Shown here: positions 41,712 through 48,838 of the stretch, in pieces
Numbering within the stretch: position 1 is the first letter of the stretch
Layout: each line of letters opens with the position of its first letter
Source: Xanthobacteraceae bacterium
Lineage (GTDB): Bacteria; Pseudomonadota; Alphaproteobacteria; Rhizobiales; Xanthobacteraceae
NCBI GenBank assembly: GCA_019746355.1
Contig: JAIESC010000062.1
Location: 1-64,000, forward strand
Length of the DNA: 64,000 nt
Direction of reading: 5' to 3'
Notes under the pieces: generated by a model
Told to the model about the DNA's origin: nothing
Databases searched by the model: none
The model's input: only the letters and a program-made list of their open reading frames with translations
Translations under genes and position numbers: made by a program

Positions 41712-43037
41712 CTATTTCGCATCGGTCAGTCGCTTTGCCCAAGGCACAAATCGAACCTCGCCCCGCCAATGGCAAGTGAAGCGATCGGAATACACGCCCT
41801 CGTAATCAGCAAGGCTCAGCAACAGAAGCTCAGTTGAGCGCTGGGCAAGGCTCCACGTCTCGTAAGTGTAGGCTCCAAGTTTGCCCTTGAGACGGCTCGA
41901 GGGATGCACCAACTCGTTCCGGACCTTGGTGATGACATCGGGTATGTCCTTCCAACCCTCCTTTGCCCTAGCGCGGTAGACGGTTCGCGCTTCGCGCGGA
42001 ATCGCAACCGGGATTTTCAAGCGGCGAAACGTTTCGCGCATCCGGCTCGCAGCATTGTTTTCAGCGACACGCACACCCTCTGTCGCGAGATAATTCGACG
42101 CTATTCTCTCCAATGCCGCTTGGCTCAGGATGACCCCGCTGTCGATGCCGGCTCCTTCACCACCACGGTTGCTGCGCAAGTACCAATAGAGTGCCGACGC
42201 AAGCTGCCTCGTTTCTAGTAGCGAACGAAATTTCGGATAAAGCGTTGCCAGGCAATCGACGTGATGAACGTCACACCACGACCTGTGGCTCTCCCACGAA
42301 TTTCCTAATCGGATGCCCCAATCTTCAAATACGCGTTCGCCATTTTGATCAAAGCCAACCGCAAGCACTGGGGTGACCCAAGCACCTCGCGCAAACGACA
42401 ACAGTTGGTGAAGTTCTCGCAATGCGTTTTGAGACGCAGCCCTGGTGAAGGTCTTGCCGTCCGTGCGCTTGAGGCTTCCGACATGTGTTATCGCATGGCC
42501 GCCCTGGGCATTCAGTTGCTTGATGAGCCCCCCTGTGTGGGGCTGGGTCTGGATTTCGATCGTCCACTCGGCATCCGCGAGAACGACACGTCCCAGCCGT
42601 TGCCAGCCACCTTTCTTGTATTCGTGGCGAATGTCCGATTTCGAGAGGAAATCGGAGAAATTCATGATGTGAAAGGTCAGCGACTGCAATCGCCGCTTTG
42701 GATGAGGGCAGATCGCCAACCGCGATACGGTTGGCAGCAGTACCACAGACGCGCCCTCACCAGTAATGTTGAGCGTCTTCATGAAGACCCTCAACGGTTT
42801 CGAATGCTGGCCGTATCTCGCCATCAACGCCGCGCGAGAGTCCTGCATCAGGAAGGAAGCATGCCCGGCCAACGTGGCATGGATGACGACTCGGTCGCTT
42901 GGTTGAAGCTCAAGGACGACCTTGCTCTGGCCCGTCACCTTGTGATGGCCCTGCGATATCTCGATCGGACCCTCGCCAAGCGTGATCGGCTCGTTGGGAT
43001 GGCGAGTGACGTAAGCCGGTTTAATAAGTTCATCCAT
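41712..43037 (-). CDS. HEPN-domain protein, ApeA-like candidate
   Basis: Encodes 441 residues. The C-terminal region carries DVITKVRNELVHPSSRLKG, where R-x4-H (RNELVH) is the catalytic motif of HEPN RNases. Before it lies an N-terminal domain of about 300 residues (LGEGPIEISQGHHKVTGQSK, FARGAWVTPVLAVGF) that resembles in layout the ApeA-type sensor domain of single-gene HEPN defence proteins; this is a remembered resemblance only. Stands alone on the minus strand, after an 18-bp hairpin at its 5' side. Confidence 0.68.
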   Translation of the reverse strand: MDELIKPAYVTRHPNEPITLGEGPIEISQGHHKVTGQSKVVLELQPSDRVVIHATLAGHASFLMQDSRAALMARYGQHSKPLRVFMKTLNITGEGASVVLLPTVSRLAICPHPKRRLQSLTFHIMNFSDFLSKSDIRHEYKKGGWQRLGRVVLADAEWTIEIQTQPHTGGLIKQLNAQGGHAITHVGSLKRTDGKTFTRAASQNALRELHQLLSFARGAWVTPVLAVGFDQNGERVFEDWGIRLGNSWESHRSWCDVHHVDCLATLYPKFRSLLETRQLASALYWYLRSNRGGEGAGIDSGVILSQAALERIASNYLATEGVRVAENNAASRMRETFRRLKIPVAIPREARTVYRARAKEGWKDIPDVITKVRNELVHPSSRLKGKLGAYTYETWSLAQRSTELLLLSLADYEGVYSDRFTCHWRGEVRFVPWAKRLTDAK

Positions 43038-43113
43038 GAATGCTAACGATGCTCTGACCTGGCGCGCTCGGCAACCAAGCTCCTAAAAACCGATGCACCA
43101 CCACAAGGCAACC

Positions 43114-43155
43114 ATGAAGTATGGCCGGGGCGGCGCAGCCCCGGCCATACTTCAT
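43114..43155. repeat. Perfect 18-bp inverted repeat
   Basis: ATGAAGTATGGCCGGGGC (43,114-43,131) pairs perfectly with 43,138-43,155 around a 6-nt loop GGCGCA. It lies 77 bases upstream of the HEPN gene and downstream of two minus-strand small genes. It could end transcription from those genes or be a small mobile palindrome. Confidence 0.85.
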
Positions 43156-43181
43156 CTCTAGCAACATTGTGCCTCCGGTTT

Positions 43182-43205
43182 TCGAAAACCCCGCGCTAGG
43201 CGGGG
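43182..43205 (-). terminator. Rho-independent terminator
   Basis: On the minus strand CCCCGC pairs with GCGGGG and is followed by GTTTTCG. It overlaps the stop codon of the gene at 43,196-43,441. Confidence 0.65.
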
Positions 43206-43441
43206 CAAGGTACTCGCTGAGGCCACCATTCGGAATCCCACAACATGCCGTACGCTTCCACGTCGGACGCCTCTTGAGCCGAATCACACGCTGGCTTCAG
43301 CAGGCGCCAAACGTTCGATTGCAAATGAGCCGGCGCGCCTTCCGCAAGTACGCCTGCTGCGAGGCCAACCTCGGCAGCCGCCATTTCTGGCGTGCGTGGG
43401 CGGGTCGCACGCGACTTGGCTTTGCGCTCAGTATCCCTCAT
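43196..43441 (-). CDS. Small hypothetical protein
   Basis: Encodes 81 residues from MRDTERKAKSRATRPRTPEM, with a tryptophan-containing C-terminal part (LLKPACDSAQEASDVEAYGM then LWDSEWWPQRV). Its start overlaps the end of the upstream small membrane-protein gene by 14 bases, and its stop lies inside a clear terminator. Both support a real gene. Family and function not recognised. Confidence 0.45.
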   Translation of the reverse strand: MRDTERKAKSRATRPRTPEMAAAEVGLAAGVLAEGAPAHLQSNVWRLLKPACDSAQEASDVEAYGMLWDSEWWPQRVPCPA

Positions 43442-43724
43442 TAGGGTCGGCAGGAGCCGTCAGGTCACGGCGCTTCTTCAGCGCCTCCAGCATCTCCTTC
43501 TGCCGTAGGTGGTCTTTCTCTTTCGCTATTTCGTCTAGCTCGCGCAGGATTTTTTCGCGCTCAAACTCCAATGCACCCTTTGCTATCTGCTGTTCAACCC
43601 TCAAGCCGTTCAACCCAAATGCCACAAACGAGGTTCCTATGACACCACGTGAGAAAACCACGAAGAGCACGCCACCGACGATACACACAGCGTAGAAAGC
43701 CGGATGCTTGAGGTAATCGGCCAT
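43428..43724 (-). CDS. Small membrane protein with coiled-coil tail
   Basis: Encodes 98 residues from MADYLKHPAFYAVCIVGGVL. One membrane segment spans about residues 9-35, possibly two. The C-terminal half (EQQIAKGALEFEREKILREL then DEIAKEKDHLRQKEMLEALK) is a charged coiled coil. The start follows GGAGCG seven bases upstream. The frame stays open further upstream into the fragment at 43,990-44,280, but the intervening sequence does not look coding. Function unknown. Confidence 0.55.
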   Translation of the reverse strand: MADYLKHPAFYAVCIVGGVLFVVFSRGVIGTSFVAFGLNGLRVEQQIAKGALEFEREKILRELDEIAKEKDHLRQKEMLEALKKRRDLTAPADPNEGY

Positions 43725-43989
43725 GTTTTCGCTCCGTGTTCGGTGAAGCAGAGCGAAGTTACCGAGCACCGTTTCGCTGTCACCTGATTCGTGAAATCGG
43801 CATGTGGCTCCGGGCCTTAGAGGTTGCCACATTTCAGCCCCGAGGCGTTTTTCAGAAACGAGCGATTCGTCCACAACACGACGCGTCATCGTTGCTGCGA
43901 AAAGCGGGGATATCTGGCGCGGGAGCGCCCGGCCGGAAGGTCGGCAAACGTCGTGGGTTTTCGACTGAAGGGGAAGGGGCGCCTCATGC

Positions 43990-44280
43990 GGCCCGCGCCC
44001 CTGACTAAGAAGCAATCCCGCGAGCGCGGCCGCGTTGGAAGCAATGCGTTCGACGAGTTCCTCGTCGATTTCCCGGCCATAGACGAGATAGATCGCACGC
44101 TTATAGCTGACCGCTCGTCGGAACAAGGCGAGCGTCCCAAGATCCTTTCCATATCCACGATACGCGCCAATCGCCGACTTCACCTCGATCACCGCGTGGT
44201 TGCCCGTCATGTCGCCGGGACGATGCACGATCAGATCGGGTTTGTATCCGAACATCAAAGTGAGAGTGCGGCCGGGATGC
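43990..44280 (-). pseudogene. PDDEXK-like nuclease fragment
   Basis: The minus strand encodes MFGYKPDLIVHRPGDMTGNH followed by AVIEVKSAIGAYRGYGKDLG and an alpha-helical end (ELVERIASNAAALAGLLL). The D-x(n)-E-V-K pattern fits a restriction-fold nuclease core. The N-terminal part is missing where the ArdC leader begins at 44,281, so the gene appears cut by recombination at that point. Confidence 0.45.
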
Positions 44281-44283
44281 CGT

Positions 44284-44323
44284 GACGGGTTGGAAGTCGC
44301 GAGAGAGGCTCGTGGCGCCCGTC
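44284..44323 (+). promoter_or_regulatory. Hairpin leader A, upstream of the ArdC-like gene
   Basis: GACGGG (44,284-44,289) pairs with CCCGTC (44,318-44,323). An inner CGAG-AGAGG-CTCG hairpin lies between. The 3' arm abuts GCGGAG, the ribosome-binding site. Leader B (45,469-45,509) is nearly the same sequence. Confidence 0.6.
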
Positions 44324-44338
44324 GCGGAGATCCGCGCG

Positions 44339-45322
44339 ATGTCCACACATGCCGCTCGCGCTCGCTCGGGGAAGGACCGGACGAGCCTCTATCAGGAAAT
44401 CACCGACAAGATCGTCGCCGAGCTGGAGGCCGGCCGCGTACCGTGGGTCCAGCCGTGGGGAACCGCGGCGGCCAAGGCGTCGCTCGCGATGCCGAAGAAC
44501 GCGGCGACGCAGCGCCAGTATTCAGGGATCAACGTGCTGATCCTCTGGGACGCTGTGATCGAGCGTGGCTTTGGCACCCAAAACTGGCTCACGTTTCGGC
44601 AGGCGCTCGGGTTCGGCGGTCATGTCCGCAAGGGCGAACACGGCACGACCGTCGTCTATGCGGACCGCTTTGTGCCTGATGAGGAGCGCAAGCGTGCCGC
44701 GCGGGACGGGGACGAGCCGAACGCGATCCCGTTTCTGAAGCGATTCACTGTCTTCAACACCGACCAGTGCGAAAATCTCCCGCCGGAACTCGCGAGCGCT
44801 CCGGCACCGCTGCCCGAAGGGCACATCCTTCCGCAGGCCGATGCATTGATTGCGGCCACGAGCGCCGACTTCCGCATCGGTGGCGATCGCGCCTATTACA
44901 GCCCGGTCCATGATTTTATACAGGTGCCGCGGCCCGAGGCGTACTTCGAGCCGATCAACTGGCACCGGACGGCCCTGCATGAGCTTGGCCACTGGAGTGG
45001 CCATCCCTCCCGGCTCGCCCGCGACCTGTCGGGCAACTTCGGGTCTGCGCTTTATGCGAAGGAGGAGCTGGTCGCCGAAATGACGAGCGCGTTCGTCTGC
45101 GCCTCGCTGGGTATCGTGCCGACGGTTCGCCACGCCGACTACGTCGGCTCCTGGCTCGAGGTCCTTCGCGAGGATAATCGCGCCATCGTTCGCGCCGCTA
45201 GTGCCGCCTCGAAGGCCGCCGACTATCTCCTCGCGTTCCGGCCCGACATCGCGCAGCCCGTCGAAGTTTCCGACGCTTCCGGTCAGGTTCACGCCGGCGG
45301 CCAGGCGCTCGCTGCAGGCTGA
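44339..45322 (+). CDS. ArdC-like antirestriction / ssDNA-binding protein with zincin domain
   Basis: Encodes 327 residues. The N-terminal ssDNA-binding domain (SLYQEITDKIVAELEAGRVP, WVQPWG, YSGINVLILWDAVIERGFGT, NWLTFRQALGFGGHVRKGEH) is followed by a metalloprotease domain with HELGHWSGH near residue 220. ArdC proteins on plasmids and conjugative elements protect incoming DNA from restriction. Here it is the first of a set of mobile-element genes. Ends before a strong terminator. Confidence 0.9.
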   Translation: MSTHAARARSGKDRTSLYQEITDKIVAELEAGRVPWVQPWGTAAAKASLAMPKNAATQRQYSGINVLILWDAVIERGFGTQNWLTFRQALGFGGHVRKGEHGTTVVYADRFVPDEERKRAARDGDEPNAIPFLKRFTVFNTDQCENLPPELASAPAPLPEGHILPQADALIAATSADFRIGGDRAYYSPVHDFIQVPRPEAYFEPINWHRTALHELGHWSGHPSRLARDLSGNFGSALYAKEELVAEMTSAFVCASLGIVPTVRHADYVGSWLEVLREDNRAIVRAASAASKAADYLLAFRPDIAQPVEVSDASGQVHAGGQALAAG

Positions 45323-45336
45323 TGCCGAACACCGGA

Positions 45337-45369
45337 GCGGCCGTCCTCAATCGGAGGACGGCCGCTTTA
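45337..45369 (+). terminator. Terminator after the ArdC-like gene
   Basis: GCGGCCGTCCT pairs with AGGACGGCCGC (11 bp, 7-nt loop), followed by TTTAG. Confidence 0.75.
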
Positions 45370-45468
45370 GTCGTGGCTCCGGGATCATCTCGGGAATCCA
45401 TCCGTAGAGACCCTTCATCCGCACGGGGGGTGGCGACGAAAGAGTAAGAGCAGGGCGGGGCAGTCCGT

Positions 45469-45509
45469 GACGGGTTGGAGGTCGAGAGAGAGGCTCTCGG
45501 CCGCCCGTC
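45469..45509 (+). promoter_or_regulatory. Hairpin leader B, upstream of the ParB-like gene
   Basis: GACGGG (45,469-45,474) pairs with CCCGTC (45,504-45,509) around an inner CGAGAG-AGAGG-CTCTCG hairpin. The inner stem is two base pairs longer than in leader A, with both arms changed together. The GCGGAG ribosome-binding site follows at once. Confidence 0.6.
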
Positions 45510-45523
45510 GCGGAGAAACCGAT

Positions 45524-47629
45524 ATGGCAACTGCCAAGATCGTGCTGAACGCGTCGCGCGACATCCCCTTCAACAAGCTGGTGCTGAGCCAGTCCAATGT
45601 GCGCCGGGTCAAAGCCGGCGTCTCCATCGAGGAACTGGCCGAAGACATCGGCCGGCGTTCCCTCCTGCAGAGCCTGAACGTCAGGCCGGTGCTGGACGGA
45701 GAGGGCGAGGAGACCGGCATCTTCGAGGTGCCGGCCGGCGGCCGCCGGTTTCGGGCGCTCGAGCTCCTCGTGAAGCGGAAGCGAATGAGCAAGACCCAGC
45801 CCGTGCCCTGTGTGGTGCGGACCGAGGGCCTGGCCGAGGAGGATTCGCTCGCCGAGAATGTCCAGCGTGAGGCGCTGCATCCGCTCGACCAGTTTCGTGC
45901 ATTCCAGACCCTGCGCGACAAGGGCATGAGCGAGGAAGAGATCGCGGCCCGGTTCTTTGTGAACTCGACCGTCGTCAAGCAGCGGCTGAAGCTTGCCGCC
46001 GTCTCCACGAAGCTCCTCGACGTCTATGCCGAAGACGGCATGACACTGGAGCAGCTCATGGCGTTCACGGTGACCAACGACCACGCACGCCAGGAGCAGG
46101 TCTGGGATCAGCTGGCGCGCAGCTACAACAACGAGCCGTACTACATCCGCCGCCAGCTCACCGAAGGGGCGGTCCGCGCCGCCGACAAGCGGGCGCAATT
46201 CGTTGGCATCGACGCCTATGAGGCGGCCGGCGGCGTCGTGATCCGCGATCTGTTCGAGCATGACGATGGCGGCTGGCTCCAGGATGTGGCGCTGCTGGAT
46301 CGACTGGTGATCGCGAGGCTCGAGACCGAGGCGGAAAAGCTTGACGCCGAAGGCTGGAAGTGGATCGCAGCTGCCCTCGACTTCCCGTATGGCCACACCG
46401 CGGGCCTGCGGCGACTCGACGGGCGGATCGTCGATCTCACGGACGAGGAACGCGCGGCCCGCGAGGCCTTGCGGACGGAGCTCGACCGGCTCGAGGCGGA
46501 ATACGCCGAGGCCGATGAACTGCCGGAGGAGGTCGATCAGCGCCTCGGCGAGATCGAGACGGCGCTCATTGCGTTCGAAGAGCGACCGGTCATCTACGAC
46601 CCCGCCGAGGTGGCGTATGCCGGCGCGTTCGCCAGCATCGACGGCGAGGGCAATCTCCGCGTCGAGCGCGGTTATGTCCGGCCGGAAGACGAGCCGCCGG
46701 TCCAGCCGGTCGGTGCGGATGGAGGTGATGCGGCAGTTGCCGCCGATCCGGCCGCTGCCGCCACCCCGCATGGCGTGATCACGATCGGGGCCAACGGCCC
46801 TTCCGCCCCGCACGGCGAAGGCGAGGAGGACGACGGCGTCAAGCCGCTCTCGGAACGGCTCATCACCGAGCTCACGGCACATCGTACGCTGGCGCTGCGG
46901 GACGCGCTGGCGAACGAGCCGGGCGTGGCGTTCACGGCAGTCTTGCACACGCTCTGCCTCAGCACGTTCTATCGGTTCTCGTCCGGAACCTGCCTCGAAA
47001 TCTCGGTCAAGAGCGCGAGCTTCATGACCCAGGCGCCAGGCCTTGCCGACAGCGCGTCCGCCAAGGCAATCGAGGCTCGCCATCAGCTATGGGCCAAGCA
47101 GTTGCCCAAGGACGAAGATAACCTCTGGGCAGCCCTGATTGCATTCGACGGCGATCGCCAATCCGCGCTATTCGCGCATTGCGCGTCGCTCAGCGTCAAT
47201 GCGATGCACGAGCCCTGGAATCGGAGTTCGGGGCGCCTCGCCCACGCCGACACATTGGCCCATGCCGTCAACCTCAGCATGGCAGCGGCCGGTTGGAAGC
47301 CGACCGTCGACAACTATCTCGGTCGCGTTTCCAAGGCGCGCATCCTCGAAGCGGTGCGGGAGGGGAAGGGCGAAGCGTCCGCGCAGCTCATCGATCATCT
47401 GAAGAAGGCGGACATGGCCAAGGAAGCCGAACGGCTCCTGGCGGAGACGAGGTGGCTGCCCGAGCCGCTGCGCACGGCGGACGTGCAAGTCACCGACGCC
47501 GACACCGAAGCGGACGCCGGAGCCGATCCTCTGCCCGCGTTCCTTGCCGACGGCGAGGACGGCGGCCCTGAAGGGCCAACGCCGTCCGATCCCGAGGACG
47601 ACCCGTCGCCCGCCGTCGCTGCGGAGTGA
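45524..47629 (+). CDS. ParB/Spo0J-like partition or nuclease-domain protein
   Basis: Encodes 701 residues. The N-terminal ParB domain is visible: LSQSNVRRVKAGVSIEELAE, VPAGGRRFRALELLV, LAEENVQRE-type sequence (here LAENVQREALHPLDQFRAFQ). A helix-turn-helix follows (EEEIAARFFVNSTVVKQRLK). The large C-terminal part (residues 300-701) is typical of the long ParB-like proteins on alphaproteobacterial integrative elements and plasmids. No ParA is adjacent, so a partition role is doubtful; gene regulation or DNA processing is possible. Confidence 0.88.
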   Translation: MATAKIVLNASRDIPFNKLVLSQSNVRRVKAGVSIEELAEDIGRRSLLQSLNVRPVLDGEGEETGIFEVPAGGRRFRALELLVKRKRMSKTQPVPCVVRTEGLAEEDSLAENVQREALHPLDQFRAFQTLRDKGMSEEEIAARFFVNSTVVKQRLKLAAVSTKLLDVYAEDGMTLEQLMAFTVTNDHARQEQVWDQLARSYNNEPYYIRRQLTEGAVRAADKRAQFVGIDAYEAAGGVVIRDLFEHDDGGWLQDVALLDRLVIARLETEAEKLDAEGWKWIAAALDFPYGHTAGLRRLDGRIVDLTDEERAAREALRTELDRLEAEYAEADELPEEVDQRLGEIETALIAFEERPVIYDPAEVAYAGAFASIDGEGNLRVERGYVRPEDEPPVQPVGADGGDAAVAADPAAAATPHGVITIGANGPSAPHGEGEEDDGVKPLSERLITELTAHRTLALRDALANEPGVAFTAVLHTLCLSTFYRFSSGTCLEISVKSASFMTQAPGLADSASAKAIEARHQLWAKQLPKDEDNLWAALIAFDGDRQSALFAHCASLSVNAMHEPWNRSSGRLAHADTLAHAVNLSMAAAGWKPTVDNYLGRVSKARILEAVREGKGEASAQLIDHLKKADMAKEAERLLAETRWLPEPLRTADVQVTDADTEADAGADPLPAFLADGEDGGPEGPTPSDPEDDPSPAVAAE

Positions 47630-47640
47630 CGCTGGCGAGC

Positions 47641-47662
47641 GAGGCGGCTCCGGCCGCCTCGC
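47641..47662 (+). terminator. Hairpin after the ParB-like gene
   Basis: CGAGGCGG pairs with CCGCCTCG around a 6-nt loop, 12 bases after the stop codon. A pyrimidine-rich but not T-rich tail follows. Confidence 0.5.
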
Positions 47663-47691
47663 AGCCCTCTTCCATCTCTCAACTTCAACCG

Positions 47692-47718
47692 GATGCCCGG
47701 CCTCGCGCCGGGCATCCC
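47692..47718 (+). promoter_or_regulatory. Perfect 11-bp hairpin before a small gene
   Basis: GGATGCCCGGC pairs perfectly with GCCGGGCATCC around CTCGC. It ends 18 bases before the ATG at 47,737 and just before its GGGAGG ribosome-binding site, so it could affect translation. Confidence 0.55.
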
Positions 47719-47736
47719 CGCTTCGGGAGGGCGGTC

Positions 47737-48135
47737 ATGCCGAGCTTCACCATCGAAACCACGTATCATCTGCCCGTCTACCGGCACCGGACTTATGCGG
47801 CTGACACGGTCGAACAAGCCTGCCAGCTTGCGGTCGAAGACGACGACTGGTCGGACGAGAAGCGCGATTACGAGTCGGCCAGTGAGGCCTTTGTCTGTGG
47901 TGTATGGCACGGTTTGGATGCCGCCTATCACGGCGCCCCCATGCCGATCCCGTCGCACTTTCGCGAGACCAATGAGCGCAAGGCCGCGCATTTCGAGACG
48001 TTGCTCGGCATCCTGAAGATACTCGCTCACGCGAGAGAATCGCATATGCCAGATTTCCCGTTCTGGCTTGCGCGCGCCGAAGCCGCCATCGCCAAGGCGG
48101 AGGCCATCCTTGCCGGCGCGCCCGACCCCGGCTGA
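47737..48135 (+). CDS. Conserved hypothetical protein of integrative elements
   Basis: Encodes 132 residues starting MPSFTIETTYHLPVYRHRTY. The pattern DTVEQACQLAVEDDDWSDEK and the C-terminal helix (FPFWLARAEAAIAKAEAILA) resemble small proteins that sit between ParB-like and methylase-helicase genes in rhizobial and sphingomonad mobile elements. Function unknown. GGGAGG six to eleven bases upstream supports the start. Confidence 0.7.
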   Translation: MPSFTIETTYHLPVYRHRTYAADTVEQACQLAVEDDDWSDEKRDYESASEAFVCGVWHGLDAAYHGAPMPIPSHFRETNERKAAHFETLLGILKILAHARESHMPDFPFWLARAEAAIAKAEAILAGAPDPG

Positions 48136-48399
48136 GACGGACGCCGCTTCGCCTCGGGAGCGGACAGCTCTCGCCATCCTGCGGGCGCACCGGCGCGAGG
48201 CTCGCGTACCGCCAACACGAACCCGGCGGGATCGCCCCACCGCCTGATCACCGCCGCGGCATGCCCGGTTTGGGCGCGGCGGCGCTCGAGGTCAACGGGC
48301 AAGCCATTTCCCCAGTCACCTCCGGCGACGGGTGACCTGCGCGCCTGGACCGCGTCCGGCCGGCCATCACCGCAACGGGTGATCAAGAGGAGAGCAGCG

Positions 48400-48708
48400 A
48401 TGTGCCGGGTTCTCAACAAGCATCACGCGGGCGTGCCGGCGGGCGCCGTCTACATCGGGCGCGGCAGCAAGTGGGGCAATCCGTTCCGGATTGGCCGCGA
48501 TGGCCACCGCGCCAGCGTCATCGCGAAATACGCGCGCTGGCTGGCGGACCAGCATCAGCTGCTTCGCGCGCTCGACGAGCTGCGCGGTCGCGATCTCGTG
48601 TGCTTCTGCGCACCGCTCGCCTGCCATGGCGATCTCTTGTGCCGCCTCGCCAATGCCACGCGCGAAGAGCGTATCGCCTGGTGGCGCGGCATCAGGTCCG
48701 CAGCATGA
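48400..48708 (+). CDS. DUF4326 domain protein
   Basis: Encodes 102 residues. VYIGRGSKWGNPFRIGRDGH and LVCFCAPLACHGDLLCRLAN match DUF4326, a small family of unknown function common on phages and mobile elements, with conserved W-G-N-P-F and C-F-C motifs. The cysteines and histidine may bind metal. Start supported by AAGAGGAGA. Confidence 0.85.
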   Translation: MCRVLNKHHAGVPAGAVYIGRGSKWGNPFRIGRDGHRASVIAKYARWLADQHQLLRALDELRGRDLVCFCAPLACHGDLLCRLANATREERIAWWRGIRSAA

Positions 48709-48767
48709 AAGCAGGTCGGGCGGGACCGGACATGCCCTGCCGACGTGAGAGGGAAAGGATGGCCGGA

Positions 48768-48815
48768 ACGGGTTGAGCCGGCGGGGTCGAGAGAGCGCCC
48801 CGCGGCTCGTCCCGT
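48768..48815 (+). promoter_or_regulatory. Hairpin leader C, upstream of the methylase-helicase gene
   Basis: ACGGG pairs with CCCGT (48,768-48,772 and 48,811-48,815), GAGCCG with CGGCTC, and GCGGGG with CCCCGC, around a TCGAGAGAG loop. The loop sequence and outer stem resemble leaders A and B while the inner stems differ with pairing kept. Confidence 0.55.
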
Positions 48816-48838
48816 CTCCGCTCTCCCGGATCTCCCTC

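Noticed and set aside
45347..47083. 578-codon minus-strand open frame opposite the ParB-like gene
   Set aside because: The + strand ParB domain is clear; the opposite frame is a codon-bias shadow.
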